64,000 bases of DNA from Legionella cincinnatiensis (GTDB taxonomy: Bacteria > Pseudomonadota > Gammaproteobacteria > Legionellales > Legionellaceae). The DNA lies in the NCBI RefSeq assembly GCF_900452415.1, contig NZ_UGNX01000001.1, positions 1,984,001-2,048,000 on the forward strand, given 5' to 3'. The notes beneath the pieces are model-generated. The model had not been told where the DNA came from. It worked only from the letters and a program-made list of their open reading frames with translations, and ran no database searches. The position numbers and the translations under genes were made by a program. Below are positions 9,631 to 17,529 of the stretch, piece by piece; the stretch's first letter is position 1, and each line of letters begins with the position of its first letter.

Positions 9631-10257
9631 CTAATGTTTTTGGATATTCAAATCTTGTGTGGTACTTTTCTCAGGAATAGTATTCACATTTGACATATTT
9701 TCACTGCCATGTGATGTACTTTGATTCGTTGGCTCCTTTGCATGAACTGGTGTTGAAGTAGATTCTTTAGCTTTCCTTTTTTCAGTTTTTGTGTCATGTG
9801 TTTTACTTAATTTAGTAGCTTTAGTATCTTTTTTGGCATTGGCTGTTGTGGGATGTGAAGCAGCTTTTTTTACAGTGGATACTGGTTTTTTTGTAGCGGC
9901 AACTTTTTTGGCAGCACTTTTAGATGCAGTAGCTGCTTTTTTAGCGCTTTTTTCTATGGTAGCAGATGCTTCTCTCATCATTTGTTGTTGATTTTGATCA
10001 AAATTACGAGAAACATTAAACCAATGACTTTCTAATATATTGAAAGTAGTTCTCATGTAATCAAGTATCATTTGACTATTTTGGGCAAATAGTTCGATTT
10101 GTTTTTCAAAAATCTCCTCTGGTTTTTTTACACTTAATAAATCGAGGGGTTTCATATGAGATAAATTTTGCATCATTTTGATATTGAGTTCCATTAATTT
10201 TTGTATTGGAGTATCAAAATTATTAAAAATTTTTTGATCAAAAAATTGGTTTTTCAT
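9631..10257 (-). CDS. Phasin-family protein with Lys/Ala histone-like tail
   Basis: Phasins coat polyhydroxybutyrate granules, the carbon store of Legionella. The first 110 residues form the phasin helical region (pattern KLMELNIKMMQNLSHMKPLD, then EKQIELFAQNSQMILDYM). From about 110 the protein becomes a low-complexity KKAATASKSAAKKVAATKK tail of the histone-H1 or PhaF type, which in pseudomonads binds DNA. It ends with a Ser/Thr/Asn-rich segment. Length is 208 residues. The start ATG at 10257 has AAGGAG a few bases upstream (GCATAAGGAGATGCT reading the minus strand). It is monocistronic as far as can be seen. Granule binding is family knowledge; DNA binding by the tail is inferred. Confidence 0.85.
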   Translation of the reverse strand: MKNQFFDQKIFNNFDTPIQKLMELNIKMMQNLSHMKPLDLLSVKKPEEIFEKQIELFAQNSQMILDYMRTTFNILESHWFNVSRNFDQNQQQMMREASATIEKSAKKAATASKSAAKKVAATKKPVSTVKKAASHPTTANAKKDTKATKLSKTHDTKTEKRKAKESTSTPVHAKEPTNQSTSHGSENMSNVNTIPEKSTTQDLNIQKH

Positions 10258-10420
10258 AGCATCTCCTTATGTTGCATTGCACAATTCAAGATTAGTTACT
10301 CTCTTTATATTTGTCAAATAAAATTAACTTCTGTTTAAATCTGAATATTTCCATTTACACTATACACAACAAAAAAACTATTTTTCTACTGGCGCTCATA
10401 TAATATATTCATTAATAATT

Positions 10421-12031
10421 TTATGAAAGTTGATAAATAGAATTTCTAATTCTTTCAACTGCTTGATCTGACTTGGTTTGCGAAAACAAGCCTAATCTAC
10501 CCGTAATTTGATAATTAACTCCTAATGCAAAAAGATATCCGACTCCTAACAAACTAATTGCAGTGATTATTTCAGCAACTATCCATCTTGAATCGCGATG
10601 CTTTTGCAACAGTTTTCTGGATGAGTCTATTTTTTTGAAACAATTTCTACGATAAAGATCAAATAGCGCGGGATCCGGATTTTTAGCAAGCATTTCTGTA
10701 TATTGTTGTAATTTCTTTGCTAAATACTCTGCTTTTCTACCCTCTTGTCTAAATCCTCTGTGGACTAGCTCACCTCCCTTTTTAGACAGTTGCGCTACTA
10801 AGGTAAATATTGTTTGAATTTGCTTTTCTATTGTTTTTTCATATTGTCTAAGCTCAGTTTTAGACACCTGCTGAACTTTCTTTAAGTGATATTTTCGCAG
10901 GTCTATTTTTAAAAATGATTGTCTCGCTTCCTCTACAGTCCAACGCTCTGCACTATTTTCTTTTAAAAGACCATTGAGGCATTGCTTTATTTGATCTTCA
11001 TCTTTTTTGAAAAGAGCTATTTGCGGATCTGAAAACAAATCATTATTTGTGATTTTCTTTTTAATTTCACTCCAAGGAGATTTGTGGGCTAGATAATAAT
11101 TTTGATAATCATCGCCCCATAAATAACTTAAAATTCGTCCCACTGCATAAGCATCTGATTTTTGAGTATAACTTGGAGTCCCCCAATAGAGCTCTGGAGG
11201 CCTATAAGCAGTCGTACCTACTCTGCGATTTTCGATACACTCCCCTCTTATTGCATTTCCATAATCAATAATGGTCACTTTAGAGGGAGAGGCAATACTT
11301 ATATTTCCTTCTTTATCAATAGTAATAGAAGACGTTTTACTTAAATCAATTATCATATTACCTGGTTTTAAATCACGATGAATCAAATCCTTATCGATTA
11401 CCTGCTCTTTTACGGCATTAAGAATTGCAAAAGTAATTTCTAGACGTTTTTCTACAGTGAGTACGGGAATAAAACCTGCATACTTCTTTCGTTTATTAGG
11501 ATTAAGTAATGTTTCTAGAGGGATGCCTTTTGCCTGTTTCATTACTAACAAACTTTCTTTTCCATTGTTATGAACAAACACTGGCGGTTTAGCACCTAAA
11601 TGTCCCACATGGACTAGATTATTATATTCTTGTAGCACTGAATGGCTTCGATCATACTCATTATGTTGTTCTATTTTGACTATTCGATTTTTACTCGTTC
11701 TTAAAATTGGATTATTTGCTTCAAACTTGATTGTTCCTACTATGGGATAAACGACAGCATATCCACCTTGACCTAAAGGCTCATTATTTAAGTCAAATAT
11801 CTCGAATCGCTCTCCTTCCTTGTTCTTACTTCTTTTTCTTCTTAATAGTGATTTAGTAAAACAAAAAACATACTCAATACCTTGAACGGTAGTATATTGA
11901 TATCCTTGATTTTTGAGCCACATGTTATCAATGTGTTTACTTTTCAGAAATTCTTGGAGGGCATTTTTCTCAGCTTCACTTAGATTTGCTTCATAAATTT
12001 GTGTGGGATCAAGATTGATTTTTATCGACAT
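10421..12031 (-). CDS. Eukaryote-like Ser/Thr protein kinase (LegK-type effector candidate)
   Basis: Predicted protein kinase of 536 residues with the full set of Hanks motifs: glycine loop GQGGYAVVY (87-95), VAIK-type lysine K119 in RIVKIEQ, a helix-C glutamate about E135, catalytic loop HRDLKPGNM (D220), metal site DYG (256-258) in place of DFG, activation segment RPPE (277-280) after VGTTAY, and D293 in KSDAYAVGR. An N-terminal extension of about 80 residues precedes the kinase fold. The C-terminal third is coiled-coil-like and ends in a hydrophobic segment about 484-508, which would anchor it in a membrane. L. pneumophila LegK1-LegK5 are Dot/Icm-secreted kinases of this kind; whether this is an orthologue of one of them I cannot say. 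It is divergent from the next gene. Confidence 0.88.
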   Translation of the reverse strand: MSIKINLDPTQIYEANLSEAEKNALQEFLKSKHIDNMWLKNQGYQYTTVQGIEYVFCFTKSLLRRKRSKNKEGERFEIFDLNNEPLGQGGYAVVYPIVGTIKFEANNPILRTSKNRIVKIEQHNEYDRSHSVLQEYNNLVHVGHLGAKPPVFVHNNGKESLLVMKQAKGIPLETLLNPNKRKKYAGFIPVLTVEKRLEITFAILNAVKEQVIDKDLIHRDLKPGNMIIDLSKTSSITIDKEGNISIASPSKVTIIDYGNAIRGECIENRRVGTTAYRPPELYWGTPSYTQKSDAYAVGRILSYLWGDDYQNYYLAHKSPWSEIKKKITNNDLFSDPQIALFKKDEDQIKQCLNGLLKENSAERWTVEEARQSFLKIDLRKYHLKKVQQVSKTELRQYEKTIEKQIQTIFTLVAQLSKKGGELVHRGFRQEGRKAEYLAKKLQQYTEMLAKNPDPALFDLYRRNCFKKIDSSRKLLQKHRDSRWIVAEIITAISLLGVGYLFALGVNYQITGRLGLFSQTKSDQAVERIRNSIYQLS

Positions 12032-12204
12032 TTATTTTGAAAATATATTTAATCAATATGTTTTATTGTACATCAATATAATTGAATCGTTAACTTGTTT
12101 ACTAATAAATGTATTATTTTTATTAAAAAAGAAATAGCATATTTCCCATTACTTCATGTAGGATGAATGGGGTTTTATTGATTATTTTTTTCAAGGAGAG
12201 TACT

Positions 12205-13002
12205 GTGGGCAAACTAACTGTTGAAGGAATGACTGCCGTTGAAAAAAACAAAAGAGAACGTGCAGATGCTTTAAAGATTTTAACTTCAAAAGTCTTTAAC
12301 CCAAATGATGATGAGCAACAAGCCTCGCTCAGAAAATACATTAATAACTTTGAATACAATGCCAATCTAATGTATCTCTTTCAAGGAATGAGTACAGGGC
12401 TCACAGCATGGGGTGGTTCTTGGCTTGTAGGCTTTCTTTTACCCGTTCCTGAATTTGCGAATTATTTTTTAAGTATGTTTCTTTATTGTGGAGCAGCTGG
12501 TTATATTCTCCAAAATTTTAGTCTCGATGATTTTCACAATCAGCTTGACGAAATGAAAACCATTTATAATTGGTGCTTAAAAAATGGGCAGCCAAAATAC
12601 GATGGTACAGACAATACTGCAATTCTCACTAATCCTGATATTCAACGATTAATTAAATTAATTGCTCCTTTATGTACCACAGAGTTTATGCTGGCATGGA
12701 AACCGGTATCAGAAGCCGAACAACCTCAAAGCACTTTTTGGAGTAGTATTTCATCAGCTTATTCATTTTTTACAGCACCCACACCTAGTGTAGATCACAA
12801 TCGTCTTCTAGATTTAAAAGCTAGTGTAGAAAGACGAGAACTTGATGTAGGTGTTTTTAAAGGTGTTGAAAGTGCCGTTCGTTATTTTGCAACTGATCCT
12901 CATTTTAGAGAGCTTTTAACGGCTAAAATAAAACAGCCAGTAGAGCAAATTAGAGGAATGCTTCCTTCTGTCTTGAGTTTGAATTACTCCAAATCTGACT
13001 AA
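12205..13002 (+). CDS. Hypothetical protein with a hydrophobic hairpin (effector candidate)
   Basis: About 265 residues from GTG 12205, not recognised. I prefer this GTG because AAGGAGAG sits 5-6 bases upstream; the ATG at 12163 would add 14 hydrophobic residues (MNGVLLIIFFKEST) with a weaker site. The protein has a charged helical N-terminus, then two adjacent hydrophobic segments (GLTAWGGSWLVGFLLPVP and YFLSMFLYCGAAGYIL) in about residues 55-100, then a soluble mainly helical remainder. Two membrane helices in an otherwise soluble protein without a signal peptide is a common layout of Dot/Icm effectors inserted into host membranes. It lies beside the kinase gene. Function unknown. Confidence 0.7.
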   Translation: MGKLTVEGMTAVEKNKRERADALKILTSKVFNPNDDEQQASLRKYINNFEYNANLMYLFQGMSTGLTAWGGSWLVGFLLPVPEFANYFLSMFLYCGAAGYILQNFSLDDFHNQLDEMKTIYNWCLKNGQPKYDGTDNTAILTNPDIQRLIKLIAPLCTTEFMLAWKPVSEAEQPQSTFWSSISSAYSFFTAPTPSVDHNRLLDLKASVERRELDVGVFKGVESAVRYFATDPHFRELLTAKIKQPVEQIRGMLPSVLSLNYSKSD

Positions 13003-13131
13003 TCAAATATACCATGGAGCGAAGAGCTGTCTAACTTTCGCTTCATGCTTTGCTTATTATATTTTAACTATTTGATTTGACAATGATTTTTTATTATGTA
13101 GAATCCCTTATTTTTTATAGGAGCTTAAAAT

Positions 13132-13371
13132 ATGGGTAATACTTCTTCATTTGAAAAATCAATTGAAAAACAAGAAGCATATGTAAATAAGCGAATGAAA
13201 GATCCTGATATGAGTCATTTAAAACATGGTTTTTTTAGAGATGGCCATGAGAAATATTCTAATCGTCAAGTGAAAGGTTATCTGCGCCAAGAATATCACA
13301 ATACACGTAGGCCAGACTCTTATGTTTCAGATCATGATCTACATGCGTCAAAGAAATACAGAATGTCGTAA
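13132..13371 (+). CDS. Small basic hypothetical protein
   Basis: 79 residues, very polar, rich in Lys, Arg, His and Tyr; no membrane segment, no signal peptide and no known motif. The start is well supported: AGGAG lies 9 bases before the ATG. Pieces such as HGFFRDGHEKYSNRQVKGYL suggest a compact nucleic-acid- or protein-binding peptide, but no function can be assigned. It is followed by a possible remnant and then a repeat element, so it lies at the edge of an accessory area. Confidence 0.6.
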   Translation: MGNTSSFEKSIEKQEAYVNKRMKDPDMSHLKHGFFRDGHEKYSNRQVKGYLRQEYHNTRRPDSYVSDHDLHASKKYRMS

Positions 13372-13856
13372 AGGATGTAGAAATAAATTTATTTATCGCT
13401 TACACCTGAATACTTAGAAGCAAAAAAAGCACCCAGAACAGACGAATTAAAAAGAGAGCTTCATAAATGTATCTGTTCAGGCAGTATGCTTGTTTTTTGG
13501 TGAAAGGATTGATTTTTGCGCAAGAGGTGCTAAATATAGCCTTTCGGTGCATGAGTCGTGAACGCTTAATGGTATCAACTTAAGTACGTGTAGTCCGGGT
13601 CAGATGCAGTCGAAATCCGGAAATTTTGTACCACGCCTTTCCCCGGATTACGGCTTTGCCTAATCCGGGCTATAGAAAAATAGGAATCAGTTTTCCTTAA
13701 GTTGATGCCATTATGTGAACAGCTACTCATAAATTTCCAGTTCGTAACCTGCAAGTGAGAGGCTTGGTTCTACCAACAAAGTTAGAACCTTACTTCGAGA
13801 GCGATCTAAAGCATTTTTTTCATCAAATCATCGGAAGATTATTATTTAAGTTAAAA
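13372..13856. other. Gene-free accessory stretch holding a palindromic repeat element
   Basis: 485 bases. A plus-strand open frame without a start contains TPEYLEAKKAPRTDELKREL (about 13403-13501) and may be a gene remnant. The repeat element at 13567-13713 is described separately. Nothing else is recognised. Confidence 0.5.
13567..13713. repeat. MITE-like element with 18-bp terminal inverted repeats
   Basis: Left end TAATGGTATCAACTTAAG (13567-13584) and right end CTTAAGTTGATGCCATTA (13696-13713) are inverted copies with one mismatch. The 147-bp interior is itself palindromic (GTCCGGG near 13593, ATCCGG near 13615, CCGGATTACGG and TAATCCGGGC near 13643-13670) and has no coding capacity. The same right end recurs exactly at 37632-37649. 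Confidence 0.75.
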
Positions 13857-14777
13857 TCATAAACTATTCTGATTCTCACTCTGCTCAATGGATGGGAAAG
13901 ACAATTGAGAGGAGGATGTTTTTTCTTCTATCAGCCCCATTTTTGGCAATCCAAAAAATCGATGCATAGAACTATTTTTATTTGATCCATAAGAACCATT
14001 ACCTGCCATAATGCCACCATCAATATTATATTGGGAGCCTGTAATAAACAAAGAATCATCAGACGCTAAAAACACAGCAAGATTTGCCACTTCACTTGCT
14101 TGTCCCATACGTTTCAGCGGAATTGTATTTGTGTACGCCTCAATACGTTGAGTACGTTCTTCATCCTGGCCAAATTCTGAGTTCCACATTTCAGTCAAAA
14201 TAGCCGCAGGCACAATAACATTGCAGCGAATAGGATAGTCTTTTTGGGCACAATGCATAGCTACTGTTCGTGTAAGATTCAAAATAGCAGCCTTACTTGA
14301 CGCATAAGCAGCATTAGAAGGAATCCCTACTAAACCTGAGCGAGAACCCATATTAATAATTGACGCATTAGCGCTCTTTTTCAAAAGCGGCATCATCGTT
14401 TTACATCCCAAAAACGTTCCATCCAAGTTCACTGCATGAACAACTCGCCAATCGTCAAGAGAGCAATTTTCTATATCTTGAGGTTTATCTGATTTGGGAG
14501 CAGAATCTATACCGGCATTATTCACTAAGATATCAAGTCTATGATATTTGTTTTCAATGTATTCTGCTACCTCTTGCCAATTTTGTTCAGAACAAACATC
14601 TAAGTGGAGATAATCGCTAGCCCCTATTGATTGTGCAAATTTTTCTCCTTCAGGCTTTGAGAGCCTTCCTGTTACAATTACGGTAGCGCCTTTTTTACAA
14701 AATGACTCTGCAATTGAAAGACCAATTGATTTGGTACCACCTGTAATTAATGCAATTTTATTCTTTAATTTTGCCAT
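13857..14777 (-). CDS. Short-chain dehydrogenase/reductase (SDR)
   Basis: NAD(P)-dependent oxidoreductase of the classical SDR type; substrate unknown. About 306 residues from the ATG at 14777 (a TTG nine bases further up is less likely). Visible motifs: cofactor loop TGGTKSIG, structural NNAG, catalytic serine region NMGSRSG, and YASSK with catalytic Tyr and Lys; the C-terminal part has the usual FITGSQYNIDGG. A C-terminal extension of about 45 polar residues after the fold is unusual. The glycine loop is TGGTKSIG instead of the more common TGGxxGIG, but the key glycines are kept. An MFS pump gene lies upstream on the same strand, about 220 bases away. Confidence 0.88.
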   Translation of the reverse strand: MAKLKNKIALITGGTKSIGLSIAESFCKKGATVIVTGRLSKPEGEKFAQSIGASDYLHLDVCSEQNWQEVAEYIENKYHRLDILVNNAGIDSAPKSDKPQDIENCSLDDWRVVHAVNLDGTFLGCKTMMPLLKKSANASIINMGSRSGLVGIPSNAAYASSKAAILNLTRTVAMHCAQKDYPIRCNVIVPAAILTEMWNSEFGQDEERTQRIEAYTNTIPLKRMGQASEVANLAVFLASDDSLFITGSQYNIDGGIMAGNGSYGSNKNSSMHRFFGLPKMGLIEEKTSSSQLSFPSIEQSENQNSL

Positions 14778-14997
14778 CACTACCAATCCCTGATTTATTT
14801 ATTTTGATAATACGATTTATTGACAGTAAAATCATTGACTATCTCTCATTTGCTCCTAGCTTGTAATGTTTGACGCCATCGCTGACATAATCTTCAGGTG
14901 CTTTCGACTTAAATAAATAAACTGCTGGCTATTTTAAATCCTTTCGTCAGTACCTTGTCTCAATCAATATAGTTTTATCTTAAACCTCAATAAAACA

Positions 14998-16206
14998 TCA
15001 AGTTACTTTCAATAGACTATCTTTGGAAGTTGTCATTCGTTCTATTAGGAAATACATGCTTATTCCTAAAATGATAGCACCATCGATAACAAGAGCAACA
15101 GGACGCATCGAGCCATCAAATAGCAGTCCAGTTAAAGCCACAGCCCCTGATGAAACAAACAAGCGAGTGGACATAATGAATGAAGAGCATGTCCCCTTTA
15201 GGTTAGGTAAAATTTCCAAGGATTGTGCAAAAGTGACGCTCATTGGAAAAGCACAGCCTACCGCCATCCAGCACATTGCAAATGTAATCAGCCGTGGAGA
15301 ATCTGGATACTGGAATGCAAAATAAGTGAAAAGCACAATGGCTATTGTGCAACACATCATCCCCAAATTAACCGCTTTTCGACTTCCAATTTTTGCGATC
15401 ACTTTATCAGCATAAAAACTAGTAAGTGAGAATAGCAATACAATTAATCCTTGTTGCATGGCGAATTGGAAATATGATAATTTAGACGTATTAATATAAT
15501 AAAAAGAAGCGCTACCAACAAATGTTAAATAAGCCGTAACTAACATATTAGGCATACTGGCATAAATTAAAAATTTACCATGTGAGAAAACTGTCCAATA
15601 ATCTTTAAATAGAGTCAAAATATTTAAAGGTTGTTTGTTGATTTTAGTTTCCGGCAATTGCCAGATCAAAAAAAGCCAGGAAATCAAAGCAATGATTGCA
15701 ACGAAGGTAAAATTCGCTCGCCAAGTAAAATAATTGATAATAGCGCTCCCTAAAATGGGGGCTGCGGCCATAAAAATAGTAACGTAAGCGTTAATTTTAC
15801 CAATGTAATTTGCAGCCACTTCGCCACTATACCGATCGGAGATCATAGCAAAACCCATCACTAAAGTACTACTAGCACCTAAGCCTTGGATAAAGCGCCA
15901 AAACATTAATTGATATATAGAAAATGAAAATACGCAACCAACTGCTCCAATCAAGAAGCAAGTTGCACCAAAAATCATTAAACCTCGCCTACCCCAAGAT
16001 TCTGATAATGGTCCATACAACAATCCAGAAAGACAAAATGCCAAAAAATTAAGACTTAATGTACTTTGAACTTGTGCTTCTGTGCTACCGAAATAAGTCA
16101 TAATGCTAGGAAAACTGGGTAAGGAAATGTCGATTTCCATACAGCATCCCAATAATGAAATAACAATGAGTGGTACAAGCGGCAACCGAAATAAACTGGA
16201 TAACAT
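14998..16206 (-). CDS. MFS multidrug efflux transporter, Bcr/CflA-like
   Basis: Proton-driven inner-membrane exporter, 402 residues with about 12 membrane helices. MFS motif A is visible in the loop after helix 2 (GPLSESWGRRG) and the helix-4 arginine region in FWRFIQGLGAS, both typical of the drug:H+ antiporter-1 group; the opening LPSFPSIMTYFG matches Bcr/CflA proteins. The actual substrate cannot be read. No adjacent regulator is visible; the gene reads toward the SDR gene with a gap that could hold a separate promoter. The upstream region carries a degenerate copy of the dispersed repeat. Confidence 0.87.
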   Translation of the reverse strand: MLSSLFRLPLVPLIVISLLGCCMEIDISLPSFPSIMTYFGSTEAQVQSTLSLNFLAFCLSGLLYGPLSESWGRRGLMIFGATCFLIGAVGCVFSFSIYQLMFWRFIQGLGASSTLVMGFAMISDRYSGEVAANYIGKINAYVTIFMAAAPILGSAIINYFTWRANFTFVAIIALISWLFLIWQLPETKINKQPLNILTLFKDYWTVFSHGKFLIYASMPNMLVTAYLTFVGSASFYYINTSKLSYFQFAMQQGLIVLLFSLTSFYADKVIAKIGSRKAVNLGMMCCTIAIVLFTYFAFQYPDSPRLITFAMCWMAVGCAFPMSVTFAQSLEILPNLKGTCSSFIMSTRLFVSSGAVALTGLLFDGSMRPVALVIDGAIILGISMYFLIERMTTSKDSLLKVT

Positions 16207-16328
16207 GATACATCTTCTTAATAGAATAAATAACTGGTATTAGCTGAATGAAATCTTAACAGCCATGTAATTATATCGGTATTTGTACATTTTTAGAATA
16301 TAAATGATCTACTAAAGCAATTTTTATA

Positions 16329-16363
16329 GATTCCGCTTGCGCGAAAATGACGAAATCCTTAAA
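16329..16363. repeat. Degenerate copy of the dispersed repeat (right half)
   Basis: GATTCCGCTTGCGCGAAAATGAC followed by AATCCTTAA resembles the right half of the element at 37527-37649 (GATTTCCGCTTTCGCGAAAATGAC, then GCCTTAAG). No left half is seen. Confidence 0.55.
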
Positions 16364-16468
16364 GTGCTACTTAGATTGAATGGCTCTAAGTAGCGATTGG
16401 ATCTTCATTGCTCCAGTTACTTTAGCAAAGTGCCAACAGTGGCAGCCTCAACAGAAACTCCCCTAAGC

Positions 16469-16873
16469 TTATTTAGAGAAAGTTGGTTCATAATTATCCA
16501 TCCCAATTCCATTCACATAAGTAGGAATATCATTTTTTTCCTGCTTTGCGAAGAAAGACGGTTGCAAATTCGGTTCATAGTTATCTACCCCAACTCCATT
16601 TACACAGATGGAATGCTTACTTAACAATGTTTTTGGCGTCGGCTCATAATTATCTATCCCCACCCCGTTCATACAAGTAGGAATATCATTTTTTTCTTCC
16701 TTTATAACCAATGAAGTTTTAAGATTCAACTCATGGTTATCTATCCCAATCCCCTTAACATAACTTTCTGTTTTTGTAGAAAAAAATCGGCCTTGCTGCT
16801 TTACATTATTTTTTAAGAAAGTATTTATTTCTCTCTCAAGTTTATTAGCAAATATTTTTTGGAATGGTTTCAT
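16469..16873 (-). CDS. Small protein with four NGxGxDNYEP repeats
   Basis: 134 residues. An N-terminal basic helical part of about 37 residues (MKPFQKIFANKLEREI...) is followed by four copies of a motif of the form [YC][VM][NK]G[IV]G[IVM]DN[YH]E[PL], spaced about 25-28 residues apart. Two of the inter-repeat segments share EKNDIPT. At DNA level a 22-base string is identical at 16519-16540 and 16675-16696, so the repeats arose by recent duplication. No known domain, membrane segment or signal peptide. A leader followed by repeated conserved cores is the layout of multi-core peptide precursors, but no modifying enzyme gene is adjacent, so this is only a possibility; a repetitive host-directed protein is another. 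Confidence 0.65.
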   Translation of the reverse strand: MKPFQKIFANKLEREINTFLKNNVKQQGRFFSTKTESYVKGIGIDNHELNLKTSLVIKEEKNDIPTCMNGVGIDNYEPTPKTLLSKHSICVNGVGVDNYEPNLQPSFFAKQEKNDIPTYVNGIGMDNYEPTFSK

Positions 16874-17152
16874 AGGAAGCCTCTAAGTTTAAATACCTCT
16901 GTGGCAAGCCGCGGAGGAAAGTTAAGTATTCAAAATATTTTTTTATAATTTTGTGAACACGAATGATTATATATGTCTTAAAATTTTATCAATGTATTTA
17001 ATTATGCTCATGATGGCTTGAATCGTGTCGCAGTGTATCAAAATATATGTCATGGCTCAAACATAAATCATGAGATAGAGATTATTATGAGATAGAGATT
17101 ATAAAGTAAGTTAAAATTATGAGCATTTTTAATGGTAATAATAGGATTGAGT

Positions 17153-17374
17153 ATGTTTAACTCGTTTCATATAGAAGAAGCGCTTAGCCAAGCTAAGAAA
17201 TTCGCACCCGAAGACTCCTCTATTACCGAGGAAGAAACGAAGTTGAACGAATCAAAATTGGCTGCTCTTCTTATATCTACACCTCAAACATTATTTGGCG
17301 GCTCAAATCCTGATTCTCGAGGTGTTGGAAGTAAAACAGTTCAAGAATCAAGTTTCCAAGTTGATTTTAACTAA
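17153..17374 (+). CDS. Small acidic peptide with a Gly-Gly site
   Basis: 73 residues from ATG 17153, which has AGGATTGAG just upstream; an earlier ATG at 17132 is less well placed. The N-terminal two thirds is an acidic amphipathic helix region (EEALSQAKKFAPEDSSITEE...), followed by TPQTLFGG and a polar tail of about 25 residues beginning SNPDSRGVG. The acidic helix plus GG resembles leaders of secreted peptides cut after a double glycine, yet no peptidase-transporter is nearby. It could equally be a small unstructured protein. Divergent from the four-repeat gene and convergent with the macrodomain-like gene. Confidence 0.5.
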   Translation: MFNSFHIEEALSQAKKFAPEDSSITEEETKLNESKLAALLISTPQTLFGGSNPDSRGVGSKTVQESSFQVDFN

Positions 17375-17529
17375 AATTTTCTGGAGTATATTTCGTTCAT
17401 TGCCACTATGCGGTAAAACCCTATTTTTAGCAAAAAAGACGCAGGTGTAGGATGTCAGATAGATATTTATTAATATCTCTGTTTAGAGAAATATTATTTT
17501 TATTTTACAATAAAATCATTTTAATTATT

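Noticed and set aside
13567-13713. Possible tRNA or structured RNA because of strong folding
   Set aside because: The fold comes from inverted element ends; no tRNA T-loop or anticodon arm, and it recurs as a dispersed repeat.
16397-16624. Plus-strand frame of 75 codons over the repeat gene
   Set aside because: Opposite the repeat-encoding frame, which has the regular protein-level motif; the antisense product shows no such order.
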